Below are positions 1-7,315 of a stretch of DNA of 40,658 bases, one piece after another (within the stretch, counting starts at the first letter, position 1; every line of letters starts with the position of its first letter). The stretch comes from a virus: the IMG/VR virus record IMGVR_UViG_3300032160_000019, positions 1 to 40,658 of that record; one strand, given 5' to 3'. The translations under genes were made by a program, and so were the position numbers. Under the pieces are notes generated by a model, which ran no database searches, had not been told where the DNA came from, and saw only the letters and a list, made by a program, of their open reading frames with translations.

Positions 1-152
1 GTTGAGAGCAGAAAAAGGAACCTTCGATGGGCGCTAGATTCAACCGCCAAGACGTCGTGCTGGGCGCACTTTCGGTGGGGACACCGGTGCCAGAGGATGT
101 TATTGACGAAAGCGTCAATTCTGAGGAACTGCCAAACAATCCTGTTGATTGG
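1..152. repeat. Terminal direct repeat, left copy (circular junction)
   Basis: This segment recurs at 40507-40658 with one difference (A at 127, G at 40633), which changes Glu to Gly in the tail fibre. A terminal overlap of this size is what an assembler leaves on a circular or circularly permuted molecule. The unique genome is therefore about 40506 bp. The single mismatch suggests population variation rather than a true fixed terminal repeat. Confidence 0.9.
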
Positions 153-2090
153 GATGTTTTGCCTCCAGGCACCGCGGGTCAAGTGCTCACCGTGAATGCC
201 GACAAAAGCATCGGCTGGGGTACGGCTGGCGGACTGGGCGCCATCACGGCCAGTTCGCTGCTGGGCAATCCCACGGGCAGCTCGGCCGTTCCCGAGGCCA
301 TCACCCTAGGATCGGGACTCAGCTTCTCCGGAACGACCCTGGTATCGAGCGGTAGTACCAGCCCCGGCGGCACGTCCGGGCAGATCCAGTACGACAACGC
401 CGGCTCCTTTGGCGGGTTCACCATGAGTGGTGACGCCACGCTGGTCACTTCGACCGGAGTCATCACGATCGCGGCGGGCGCCGTCACCTTGGCTAAGCAA
501 GCCAATCTCGCCGCATCCAGTCTCATGGGCAACCCCACTGGATCGAGCGCGGCTCCGTCGGCCATCACGCTGGGCGCTAACCTCAGCTTCTCGGGAACGA
601 CCCTGGTGGCATCGGGCGGTAGCGGCACGCCTGGTGGCACGTCCGGGCAGATCCAGTACGACAACGCCGGCTCCTTTGGCGGGTTCACCATGAGTGGCGA
701 CGCCACGCTGGTCACTTCGACCGGAGTCATCACGATCAGTGCCGGCGCCGTGACCCTCGCCAAGCAGGCGAACTTCGCCGCCAGCTCGCTCATGGGCAAT
801 CCCACGGGCTCATCGGCAGCGCCTTCGGCCATCACCCTAGGAGCTAACCTGAGCTTCTCGGGAACGACGCTGGTGGCCACCGCTGGCGGCGGTATGACCA
901 ACCCGATGACGACGGCCGGCGACACGATTTACGGCGGCTCATCCGGAACGCCGGCGAGACTTGCCGTCGGCACCGCCGGCCAGGTCCTGACGGTCAACTC
1001 CGGCGCGACGGGCACGCAGTGGTCGACAGTATCCGGGACCGGCACCGTCACATCGGTCACCTTGACCGGCGACGGCACGGTACTCAGCTCGACGCCCAGC
1101 ACGGCTGTGACAACCAGCGGCACGCTCACAGCGGCCCTGGCCGCTCAGGCGAAGAACGTCGTGCTGGCGGGCCCGTCGACCGGCTCGAACGCCGCTCCGA
1201 CGTTCCGGGCGATCGCTAATGCCGATCTCCCCGTCGGTGCAATGGCCTATGCGGTCCAGGGCGTGAAGACCGGCGCGTATAGCGCCGTCGCCGGCGATCT
1301 GGTGCCCGTGGACACGACCAGCGGCAACGTCACGATCACGCTGCCGGCGACACCCGCCGATCGGGCCCGGATCGGCGTCAAGCAGGTGGTCCGGGGCGGC
1401 ACGAACACGGTCTCCATCGCAGCGTCCGGTTCCGACGTGTTTAATGTGGCTGGCGGCTCCACGACGCTGACACTGACGTTGGTCCAGCAGGCCGTGCAGC
1501 TCGAATATTCGGCCACGGCCGCAATCTGGTACGCGGTATCGACAGACGTCCCGCTCTCAGGCACCGATGCGCGGTACGCTCAGCTCGCGAACAACCTCAG
1601 CGACATGACGGCCGCCACGGTGCGGACCAACCTGGCCCTCGTCGCGTCGGCCACGACCGATACGACGAACGCAAGCAACATCAGCTCCGGAACGCTGGCG
1701 GTGGCCCAGGGCGGCACGGCCGGCACGACGGCCGCCACGGCACGGGCTAACCTGGGCGTCGCGCAGGGCAACCGGACGTTCGGTTGTTCAGGCACGCCGA
1801 CTATCTCTACCGCCACGCCACCGGTCTACCTGCCTACCGCGGTGACCTGCGCCGGGGTGGTGGCCGCGTGCGGTACGACCCCCTCCGGCTCATCGGCGAC
1901 GATCACGCTCCAGACCGCGCCCGATGGAACCACATGGAGCACGCTCGTCGCGGTCTCGATCGCGGCCGGCTCTTATTCCGGGACCGCAACCTGCACGACG
2001 GCGATCTCGGCGGGCACTTACGTTCGGGGTTACTTCACCGCCGTCAATGGCGTAGCCAACATGACGGCCACTCTCACCATCGCGGGGTAA
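27..2090 (+). CDS. Tail fibre / receptor-binding protein with tandem 89-aa repeats
   Basis: A 687-residue Gly/Ser/Thr/Ala-rich protein of phage tail-fibre type. Residues about 75-290 hold two near-identical 89-aa modules plus partial copies (DNA period 267 bp, for example bases 371 and 638). Each has a GQIQYDNAGSFGGFTMSGDA stretch followed by a GNPTGSS..AITLG..LSFSGTTLV stretch. This module is widespread in phage fibres. Later segments (SGNVTITLPATP, VAQGGTAGTTAATARANLG) are also fibre-like. It starts at the ATG after AAGGA, and the preceding zinc-ribbon gene overlaps it across the circular junction. It opens a run of adhesin-like genes (27-3767). Internal DNA repeats make it prone to recombination and changes in repeat number. 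Function is inferred from composition and family resemblance. Confidence 0.8.
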   Translation: MGARFNRQDVVLGALSVGTPVPEDVIDESVNSEELPNNPVDWDVLPPGTAGQVLTVNADKSIGWGTAGGLGAITASSLLGNPTGSSAVPEAITLGSGLSFSGTTLVSSGSTSPGGTSGQIQYDNAGSFGGFTMSGDATLVTSTGVITIAAGAVTLAKQANLAASSLMGNPTGSSAAPSAITLGANLSFSGTTLVASGGSGTPGGTSGQIQYDNAGSFGGFTMSGDATLVTSTGVITISAGAVTLAKQANFAASSLMGNPTGSSAAPSAITLGANLSFSGTTLVATAGGGMTNPMTTAGDTIYGGSSGTPARLAVGTAGQVLTVNSGATGTQWSTVSGTGTVTSVTLTGDGTVLSSTPSTAVTTSGTLTAALAAQAKNVVLAGPSTGSNAAPTFRAIANADLPVGAMAYAVQGVKTGAYSAVAGDLVPVDTTSGNVTITLPATPADRARIGVKQVVRGGTNTVSIAASGSDVFNVAGGSTTLTLTLVQQAVQLEYSATAAIWYAVSTDVPLSGTDARYAQLANNLSDMTAATVRTNLALVASATTDTTNASNISSGTLAVAQGGTAGTTAATARANLGVAQGNRTFGCSGTPTISTATPPVYLPTAVTCAGVVAACGTTPSGSSATITLQTAPDGTTWSTLVAVSIAAGSYSGTATCTTAISAGTYVRGYFTAVNGVANMTATLTIAG

Positions 2091-2095
2091 AACAG

Positions 2096-2395
2096 ATGGC
2101 ACGAAACGGATTCCAACAAGCCGCCTACTCGGCATTCCTGGCCCAGGTTGCCGGGCAATTTCAGCAGGTCGTCGCCTCGATCAATGCTGTGAACAACACG
2201 ATGACCGCGATCACCGCTGCGCAATCCCAGGTCACCGCGGCGCTGACAACCCCCGATCCATCCTTCGGCACAGCCGACCAGACCGACGTCACCACGCTGA
2301 ACACCTGGCTGTCCCAATGGACCACGGTTCAACCTACAGCGCTCTCGTTCCAGCAAGCGGTCGCGGCTTTCCTTGCCACTCCTCCTCAGGTGTAA
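2096..2395 (+). CDS. Small helical structural protein, function unknown
   Basis: 99 residues, Gln/Ala/Thr-rich and mostly predicted helical (FQQAAYSAFLAQVAGQFQQV). It starts 6 bp after the tail-fibre stop and ends 3 bp before the LamG gene, so it is co-transcribed with the fibre cluster. It has no signal peptide, membrane segment or motif that I recognise. It could be a fibre chaperone or a small virion protein. The tight spacing and absence of a competing frame support it as real. Confidence 0.7.
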   Translation: MARNGFQQAAYSAFLAQVAGQFQQVVASINAVNNTMTAITAAQSQVTAALTTPDPSFGTADQTDVTTLNTWLSQWTTVQPTALSFQQAVAAFLATPPQV

Positions 2396-2398
2396 ACA

Positions 2399-3580
2399 AT
2401 GGCCTGGTACTCATCCTGGACACGGGCCCAGCGGCTGGTGATCACCGTGCCCTCGGGGACGGTGACCGCCCTGAGCTATTTCCCCGTCGTGCTCACGGCG
2501 GCGTCTCTGCCCACGGAGCTGACGAACAACACCTACGGGCGTTCCGACGGCGGCGATCTGGCGTTCGCGGCCGACCTTGGCCTGGGAAACTCCGTATCCT
2601 CGATCGGCTCGCAGATCCCATGCGAAGTTGTGTCAGCAGCATTTGGGGGTAGCCCCTCGGCCGAAATTCATGTCCAGGTGCCCAGTGTTGCGGCCACAGG
2701 CACTCTCACCTACATCTGGGTACTCTACAGCAATTCAGGCCAGACCGCGCAGCCTGCGGCCAGCAGTACGTACGGCAGCCAAAACGTATGGAACGAGAAC
2801 GGGGTACAAAATTATCAGGGTGTATGGCACTTTGGAACGCCGTCGACTCTGAACGTCAACGACAGCACGTCGAACGCCAACATCAGTACCAACCACGGGG
2901 CGACTGCTGGTACTGGCCCGTGGAGTGGCGGTGCTGCGACGATAGGTAATGCCAATTACATCGACGCCGGCAGCAGTAGTTCACTCGCACCGAGTGGCAA
3001 CTTCACGATTTCGGGGTGGGCCAATCAGGTAGCGGCGGGAAGCAATGCTAATGATATCATCGGCCGCGACAATAGCGCTCCTCCCAACCGCGAATACATT
3101 TTACGTCTTACCACGAGTGGTAACGTATACGCCTACGTGTATGACAGCAGTGGCAATTCAACCGGTATTACTGGTGGCAGTGCGATATCCTTCGGAACAT
3201 GGGTCTGCTTGCAAGCTGTTTACACTTATATTGGATCTGGCACCTCTAGCTACACGATTTACGTCAACGGTACTCAGGTAGGTACAAGTTCCATAGCCAT
3301 TGGCCCGCCATCTAACGCCACGGGGTATAACACATGGCTTGGTGCTCGTATGCAGAGTTTCCATGACTATTTCTATGGCTCGATCGATGAGGTTCGTATT
3401 GCCAATGTTGCTCGTAGTGCTAGTTGGGTTGCTAGTGATTACGCGAATCAGTCCGCTCCCGGAACGTTCATAGAACCTCCCAGCGGCCAGGGACCGATAT
3501 CGCTTGTGGGGGCGGCCGGTATCCTCTATTGCGGCATGCCCGTCTGGTCGAGCGGCAACCCGATCTATTTCGCGTTGTGA
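2399..3580 (+). CDS. DUF2341 / LamG-like lectin-fold adhesin (tail or fibre-associated)
   Basis: 393 residues. The N-terminal 130 residues resemble a DUF2341 domain: a YFPVVL strand, RSDGGDLAFA, then VYGVWHF-like NYQGVWHF. The middle and C-terminal part is a concanavalin/LamG-like jellyroll (Laminin_G_3 type), recognised by SGNFTISGWA, the NREYILRL strand and the typical ending YFYGSIDEVRIANVARSASW. Such domains bind carbohydrate and are common on phage fibres and bacterial surface proteins. Between about 2750 and 3470 the DNA is clearly richer in AT than neighbouring genes. That suggests the adhesin was acquired by exchange. Carbohydrate binding is inferred. Confidence 0.8.
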   Translation: MAWYSSWTRAQRLVITVPSGTVTALSYFPVVLTAASLPTELTNNTYGRSDGGDLAFAADLGLGNSVSSIGSQIPCEVVSAAFGGSPSAEIHVQVPSVAATGTLTYIWVLYSNSGQTAQPAASSTYGSQNVWNENGVQNYQGVWHFGTPSTLNVNDSTSNANISTNHGATAGTGPWSGGAATIGNANYIDAGSSSSLAPSGNFTISGWANQVAAGSNANDIIGRDNSAPPNREYILRLTTSGNVYAYVYDSSGNSTGITGGSAISFGTWVCLQAVYTYIGSGTSSYTIYVNGTQVGTSSIAIGPPSNATGYNTWLGARMQSFHDYFYGSIDEVRIANVARSASWVASDYANQSAPGTFIEPPSGQGPISLVGAAGILYCGMPVWSSGNPIYFAL

Positions 3581-3587
3581 GGTCCTG

Positions 3588-3767
3588 ATGCCAGCTCTCT
3601 ACCTCCCCTACGAATATACGTCCGTCCTGATCTCCACCGGCAACGCCAACCCGTTCGGCATCGACCCCGAGCAAACGATCCGGATCTCGGCAGGCAACGT
3701 CAATCCGTTCGGCATCGACCCCGAGCAGACCACGCTGATCACCGTGGGCCTGACAGCAGCAGACTAG
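3588..3767 (+). CDS. 59-aa peptide with an internal duplication
   Basis: The ATG lies 7 bp after the LamG stop. The peptide contains the same motif twice, GNANPFGIDPEQT and GNVNPFGIDPEQT, spaced 20 residues apart, so it is a small two-repeat protein. Its stop codon TAG (3765-3767) lies exactly at the edge of the heptamer repeat that follows. It may be truncated by that element or may simply be a short virion peptide. No function is recognised. Confidence 0.6.
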   Translation: MPALYLPYEYTSVLISTGNANPFGIDPEQTIRISAGNVNPFGIDPEQTTLITVGLTAAD

Positions 3768-3850
3768 AGTGGCGAGTGGCGAGTGGCGAGTGGCGAGTAA
3801 ATCCGCTTCTCCTCACTCGCCACTCTCAACTCGCAACTCGCCACTACTCC
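3768..3850. repeat. Heptamer inverted-repeat element, copy 1 (intergenic)
   Basis: Four GGCGAGT heptamers, an AT-richer loop (AAATCCGCTTCTCCT), then the inverted heptamers ACTCGCC/CTCAACT/CGCAACT. It can fold as a long hairpin. It fills the whole gap between the TAG stop of the 59-aa gene and the ATG at 3852, so it could influence transcription termination or message stability. It is one of 11 copies in this genome. Confidence 0.9.
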
Positions 3851-3851
3851 C

Positions 3852-4697
3852 ATGTCCATCGCACTCGAGCTTGTTCAAGGCACCGCCCGGGACTTCCCCT
3901 TCCAGGTGACTAACCCGGACGGGACCACGCCCACGGGCATCTTTCTCAGCACGGACGTGCTGACAGCCTCGGTTTGGGCAGGGTCGAACGAGGTGCCGTT
4001 GCTGACCCCCACGGCAACCTGGATCTCGGCGGCGAACGCCCAGTACCAGGTGACGCTCCAGAACACCGATAGCGCAGGCCTGGCCTACGGGATTTACTAT
4101 CTCCAGGCATACGCGACCCGGGCCGGAACGCCGTCCAGGACCACGGCCCTGCTACCCCGCGGCACATCCATCGAGATCATCGCGGCCCCGATGGCGGTCG
4201 TTCCCAGGCCGACCTACATCAGCATCGTGGACCTTCGCAAGATCGCACCCTGGATCGACGACCTGCAGGTGCCTGACAGTCACGAAGGATTCGACGACCC
4301 GTGCGCCGACTCGCGCGACTGGCTCGACGAGATGACTCTGCGAAACTACCGGGGCGGCAACGTCTCGCTCCTCGGCTACCACGGGTTCGCCCTGGACGCC
4401 TGGTACACCGGGGGCGGACGGCGGACCAGTCTCACCAACCGCTGGCTCTTTGCTTCACTCGCCGCGAACCAGCTCCTGGTCACCCCCCGGATCAGGAACG
4501 TCTGCGCCTACTACGCCCTCTCCCGAATCTGCGAGAGCATGATCACGAAGGGCGGGATGTACGCGATGCTCGCGGCCCGCTACCGGCTCGAAGCTGAGTC
4601 GCTCCTGGCCAGCACCACCGTCGAGATCGACGTCAACGGCGACGGATTCGGGGAAGTCCCGATCAACTTCTCAAGTACGAACACTCTGTGGGCCTGA
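3852..4697 (+). CDS. Virion protein, probable head-tail connector with N-terminal beta domain
   Basis: 281 residues. Residues 1-115 look like an immunoglobulin/BppU-N-like beta sandwich (DFPFQVTNPDGT, ASVWAGSNEV, YGIYYLQAYATRAG). Residues 120-281 are mainly helical, with a segment typical of small connector or adaptor proteins (LLVTPRIRNVCAYYALSRIC, YAMLAARYRLEAESLL). It sits just upstream of the tail completion and tail tube genes, where head-tail adaptors usually lie. The assignment rests on context and fold-like features, not a firm family match. Alternatives are a baseplate or neck protein. Confidence 0.5.
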   Translation: MSIALELVQGTARDFPFQVTNPDGTTPTGIFLSTDVLTASVWAGSNEVPLLTPTATWISAANAQYQVTLQNTDSAGLAYGIYYLQAYATRAGTPSRTTALLPRGTSIEIIAAPMAVVPRPTYISIVDLRKIAPWIDDLQVPDSHEGFDDPCADSRDWLDEMTLRNYRGGNVSLLGYHGFALDAWYTGGGRRTSLTNRWLFASLAANQLLVTPRIRNVCAYYALSRICESMITKGGMYAMLAARYRLEAESLLASTTVEIDVNGDGFGEVPINFSSTNTLWA

Positions 4698-4892
4698 CCG
4701 GCATTTCCTGAGCATCCAAGCCCGCCCACATCCTGGACATTGAACCTCGTATCCGCCAGCCTTTTTGTTGCCCGCGACTCCGTCGACTCCGCAACGCGTG
4801 CAGTACATCGCCCATTGAATCGGCATCGCGAGGCTCTCGTTCCAGCGACGGCCGGCTTCGATCGATTCCGCGTGAGTATAAGGCTTTCCCAT
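4671..4892 (-). CDS. Small zinc-ribbon protein on the opposite strand (tentative)
   Basis: 73 residues encoded against the flanking late genes, filling the 196-bp gap between 4697 and 4894. It contains CTRC and CPGC knuckles about 19 residues apart (MYCTRCG, QCPGCGRAW), a plausible zinc ribbon. Its ATG (4890-4892) is 1 bp from the plus-strand ATG at 4894, so the two would be divergent. No good ribosome binding site is visible, and its 3' end overlaps the connector gene by 27 bp. Without it the gap is empty. Confidence 0.35.
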   Translation of the reverse strand: MGKPYTHAESIEAGRRWNESLAMPIQWAMYCTRCGVDGVAGNKKAGGYEVQCPGCGRAWMLRKCRSGPQSVRT

Positions 4893-4893
4893 C

Positions 4894-5397
4894 ATGGCCA
4901 GCGTCTGCAAGCTCGACCTCCCGACGTCTCCCCGGGCCGCGGTCTTCCGCGCCATGGAAACTATCGTGCGCGGCAACAGCATCTTTCAACGCATCGTCAA
5001 GCCGGACAGGTTCAGGACATGGGAGGGGCATCCCAGGGACGTCAAGCCATTCAGCTACCAGGAAGCACCGTGCTTGCGATGGACGCCGATGAACACGGGC
5101 GAGGAGTTCAAGACCCCGGACACGATGGCGGGCGACCTGCTCATCAACTGCGAGGTCATCATCGCGGGTTCGTGCTGCGACGACTTGACCAACTTCTGGT
5201 GGATGCTCACCCGCTGTTTCTACCCGGCCGGCGGCGGCGCCCCAAGGCAGGCGATCATCCAGACATTGCAGGCGGCCGGGGCCCGTAGTGGGCTCGTGCT
5301 CTTCAGTCAGCCCGCCTTCGACCCCGGCCCTGACGGCGTGTTCTTCGCCGGCCAGGGGCAGATCAAGATCGAGATTCAATCCCAGCTCAACTCGTAA
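4894..5397 (+). CDS. Probable tail completion/terminator-like protein
   Basis: 167 residues, lying between the connector candidate and the tail tube gene, the usual site of tail terminator genes. Recognisable features are limited: an alpha/beta pattern, VFRAMETIVRGNSIFQRIVKP near the N-terminus, CEVIIAGSCCDDLTNFWWML in the middle, and a C-terminal strand QIKIEIQSQL. The ATG lacks a strong Shine-Dalgarno (AAGG 11 bp upstream). Function is inferred from gene order only. Confidence 0.5.
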   Translation: MASVCKLDLPTSPRAAVFRAMETIVRGNSIFQRIVKPDRFRTWEGHPRDVKPFSYQEAPCLRWTPMNTGEEFKTPDTMAGDLLINCEVIIAGSCCDDLTNFWWMLTRCFYPAGGGAPRQAIIQTLQAAGARSGLVLFSQPAFDPGPDGVFFAGQGQIKIEIQSQLNS

Positions 5398-5409
5398 AGG
5401 ATTCCTGCT

Positions 5410-6429
5410 ATGTCACGTGAGTTTCTTTTCCTGGTGCAGGAGTCCGCCTACAAGACTCCCGTCACCACGCCCGTGGTCTGGCCGACGACCAGCGCCAACG
5501 CATTCTACATCAGGCTCGACGGCGCCAACGTCTTCACCATGCGGCCGCGGCCGGTGATGGTGGCCGTGCCCTACGGCGGCGGCGTGGCGATCGACGCCTT
5601 CCGCGTCTCGGACAAGATCGAGTGCAAGGGCCGGCTGGTCACCAAGCTTTACGCCGGGCCCCTGTCGGCATTTCTGCTGCAGTGGGGCGGGCAGCAGATC
5701 AACACCGGCCAGACATCCCCCTGGACCACGACGGAGCCCGCGGGCGACCTGGCCAGCGTGGCGATCTACCACGCCATCACGCGGTCGGACGGCACGATCA
5801 AGCGGCGGGTCTATCTCGGCTGCAAGGTGGACGGGTGGGACCTCGACGTGAGCGAGGACGGCACGATCGCCACGCTCTCGCTCGACATCTCCGGGAGCAC
5901 CCCGCAGGGCAACCAGTTCGACAGCTCGACCGACCCGACCTCGGTGACGTTCCCGGCTCCCACCGACGCGCAAATGCCCGCGGGTGGCACCACGGGCCCC
6001 TATGTCTTCGTGCACGCCTCGGGCGGGCTGACGATCGGGACGGCCCGGACCCAGTTCCAGAGCTTGAAGCTCAGCAGCAAGAACGTGCTCGCGCGGCGGT
6101 TCTGGGCGAACCGGTTCATCAACCTGATGCGGTTCGTGGGCCGGTCGACAACGCTCGAGGCGCAGAATTTCTACGTGCCAAGTCCCGATGACCGGACGGA
6201 CTATGAGGGCCTGCTCGGTTTCAACACGGGCGCCGGGTACACGGGCAGCACATGCACTCTCGAGCTGAACAACGGAACGCACACGGCGACCTTCAACCTC
6301 GAGACGAATAGCGTGATCACGACGTTCGAGGATCAGCTCCCCTTGAACGACCTCTACACCCAGACCATGACGGTCACCAACCAGTGGGATCCGGCCAACT
6401 CGGCAGACCTGACCATGGCTTTCACGTGA
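5410..6429 (+). CDS. Major tail tube protein
   Basis: 339 residues, beta-rich throughout. The N-terminus SREFLFLVQESAYKTPVTTP matches phage tail-tube proteins, which often begin with a statement of this kind (EsaygTp). The strand pattern GRLVTKLYAGPLSAFLL, DGWDLDVSEDGTIATLSLDI and TNQWDPANSADLTMAFT at the C-terminus also fits. It forms the tube wall around the tape measure protein. An AAGGA ribosome site precedes the ATG. The next genes (glycosyltransferase, morphogenesis, tape measure) fit a siphovirus tail module. It is longer than many tube proteins, so an extra decorating domain is possible. Confidence 0.7.
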   Translation: MSREFLFLVQESAYKTPVTTPVVWPTTSANAFYIRLDGANVFTMRPRPVMVAVPYGGGVAIDAFRVSDKIECKGRLVTKLYAGPLSAFLLQWGGQQINTGQTSPWTTTEPAGDLASVAIYHAITRSDGTIKRRVYLGCKVDGWDLDVSEDGTIATLSLDISGSTPQGNQFDSSTDPTSVTFPAPTDAQMPAGGTTGPYVFVHASGGLTIGTARTQFQSLKLSSKNVLARRFWANRFINLMRFVGRSTTLEAQNFYVPSPDDRTDYEGLLGFNTGAGYTGSTCTLELNNGTHTATFNLETNSVITTFEDQLPLNDLYTQTMTVTNQWDPANSADLTMAFT

Positions 6430-6434
6430 GAACT

Positions 6435-6504
6435 CGAGTGGCGAGTGGCGAGTAAATCAATTCGTCTTCTCTCGCCACTCGCCACTCGCCACTCGCCACT
6501 ATTC
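6435..6504. repeat. Heptamer inverted-repeat element, copy 2
   Basis: GAGTGGCGAGTGGCGAGT, then the loop AAATCAATTCGTCTTCT, then four inverted CTCGCCA heptamers ending in ACTATT. It lies 6 bp after the tail tube stop and just before the ribosome site of the glycosyltransferase gene. A hairpin here could act as a terminator or message stabiliser after the highly expressed tube gene. Confidence 0.9.
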
Positions 6505-6517
6505 AGATGAGGAGAGC

Positions 6518-7315
6518 ATGCGGATCGAAGCGGTCACGGTCTGTCTCCATTATGACGACTTCCTGGAGCAGACCATCCGGGTCAACCAGTCGCTTTTCGA
6601 CGACTGGGTCGTCGTCACGTCGCAGGGCGATGCCGGCACGATCGCGGTCTGCCAGCGGTACGGCGTGCGGATGGCACTCTGCCCGTACTTCCATCGGGGC
6701 GAGTCATTCGCCAAGGCTGCGGCGATCAACATCGGCCTGGCCCATCTCAAGCTCGAGGACTGGGTCGTCCACCTCGACGCTGACACCGCGCTGCCCCGGA
6801 ATGCTCGAAAGCATCTGGCGAACGTGGAACTGGACCCGCAGAATATCTACGGGGTCGACCGGGTAGACTGCCCGTCATTCACCGCCTGGAAGAGTTACCT
6901 GGTCGATCCCGATCCCTACGAGAAACATTACTTCCATCGCGGTCCACGCGACTGGCCGGTCGGCTCCAGGGTCGGGCACTTCGATTATGGGGGCTATGCC
7001 CCGATTGGCTTCTTCCAGCTTTGGAACCGGGCCTCGGGCATCACGCGATACCCCAGTGTGCAAGGCTGGGATGCCGAGCACACCGACATGCTGCACGCCC
7101 TCCAGTGGCCGCGGTCGAAGCGCGTGCTCATCCCGGAGATAACAGCCGTGCACCTCAGCACGGGCGGCAAAGACTGGGGCGTGAACTGGCACGGGCGCAA
7201 GTCGCCGCGATTCGAGGCAGCTCCGGAGGCCGAGCGGCCGAGACCTCGGCCCGAACCGCCACACCCACATCCGCGTCCGCACCCGCATCCCGGACCTGAA
7301 CCTTACAAGCCATGA
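6518..7315 (+). CDS. Family 2-type glycosyltransferase with Pro/His-rich tail
   Basis: 265 residues with a GT-A fold pattern. An N-terminal strand IEAVTVCLHYDDF is followed by FDDWVVVTSQGDAGTIAVC, a region rich in Ala (AKAAAINIGLAHLK), and the nucleotide-sugar/metal-binding DxD motif in WVVHLDADTALP (residues 84-95). A later acceptor-side segment is VQGWDAEHTDMLHAL. The C-terminal 25 residues are a Pro/Arg/His repeat (PHPHPRPHPHPGPEP) that could bind metal or serve as a flexible tether. It lies inside the tail operon and overlaps the next gene by 4 bp (ATGA). It may glycosylate a virion protein or host surface polymer; the substrate is unknown. Confidence 0.75.
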   Translation: MRIEAVTVCLHYDDFLEQTIRVNQSLFDDWVVVTSQGDAGTIAVCQRYGVRMALCPYFHRGESFAKAAAINIGLAHLKLEDWVVHLDADTALPRNARKHLANVELDPQNIYGVDRVDCPSFTAWKSYLVDPDPYEKHYFHRGPRDWPVGSRVGHFDYGGYAPIGFFQLWNRASGITRYPSVQGWDAEHTDMLHALQWPRSKRVLIPEITAVHLSTGGKDWGVNWHGRKSPRFEAAPEAERPRPRPEPPHPHPRPHPHPGPEPYKP

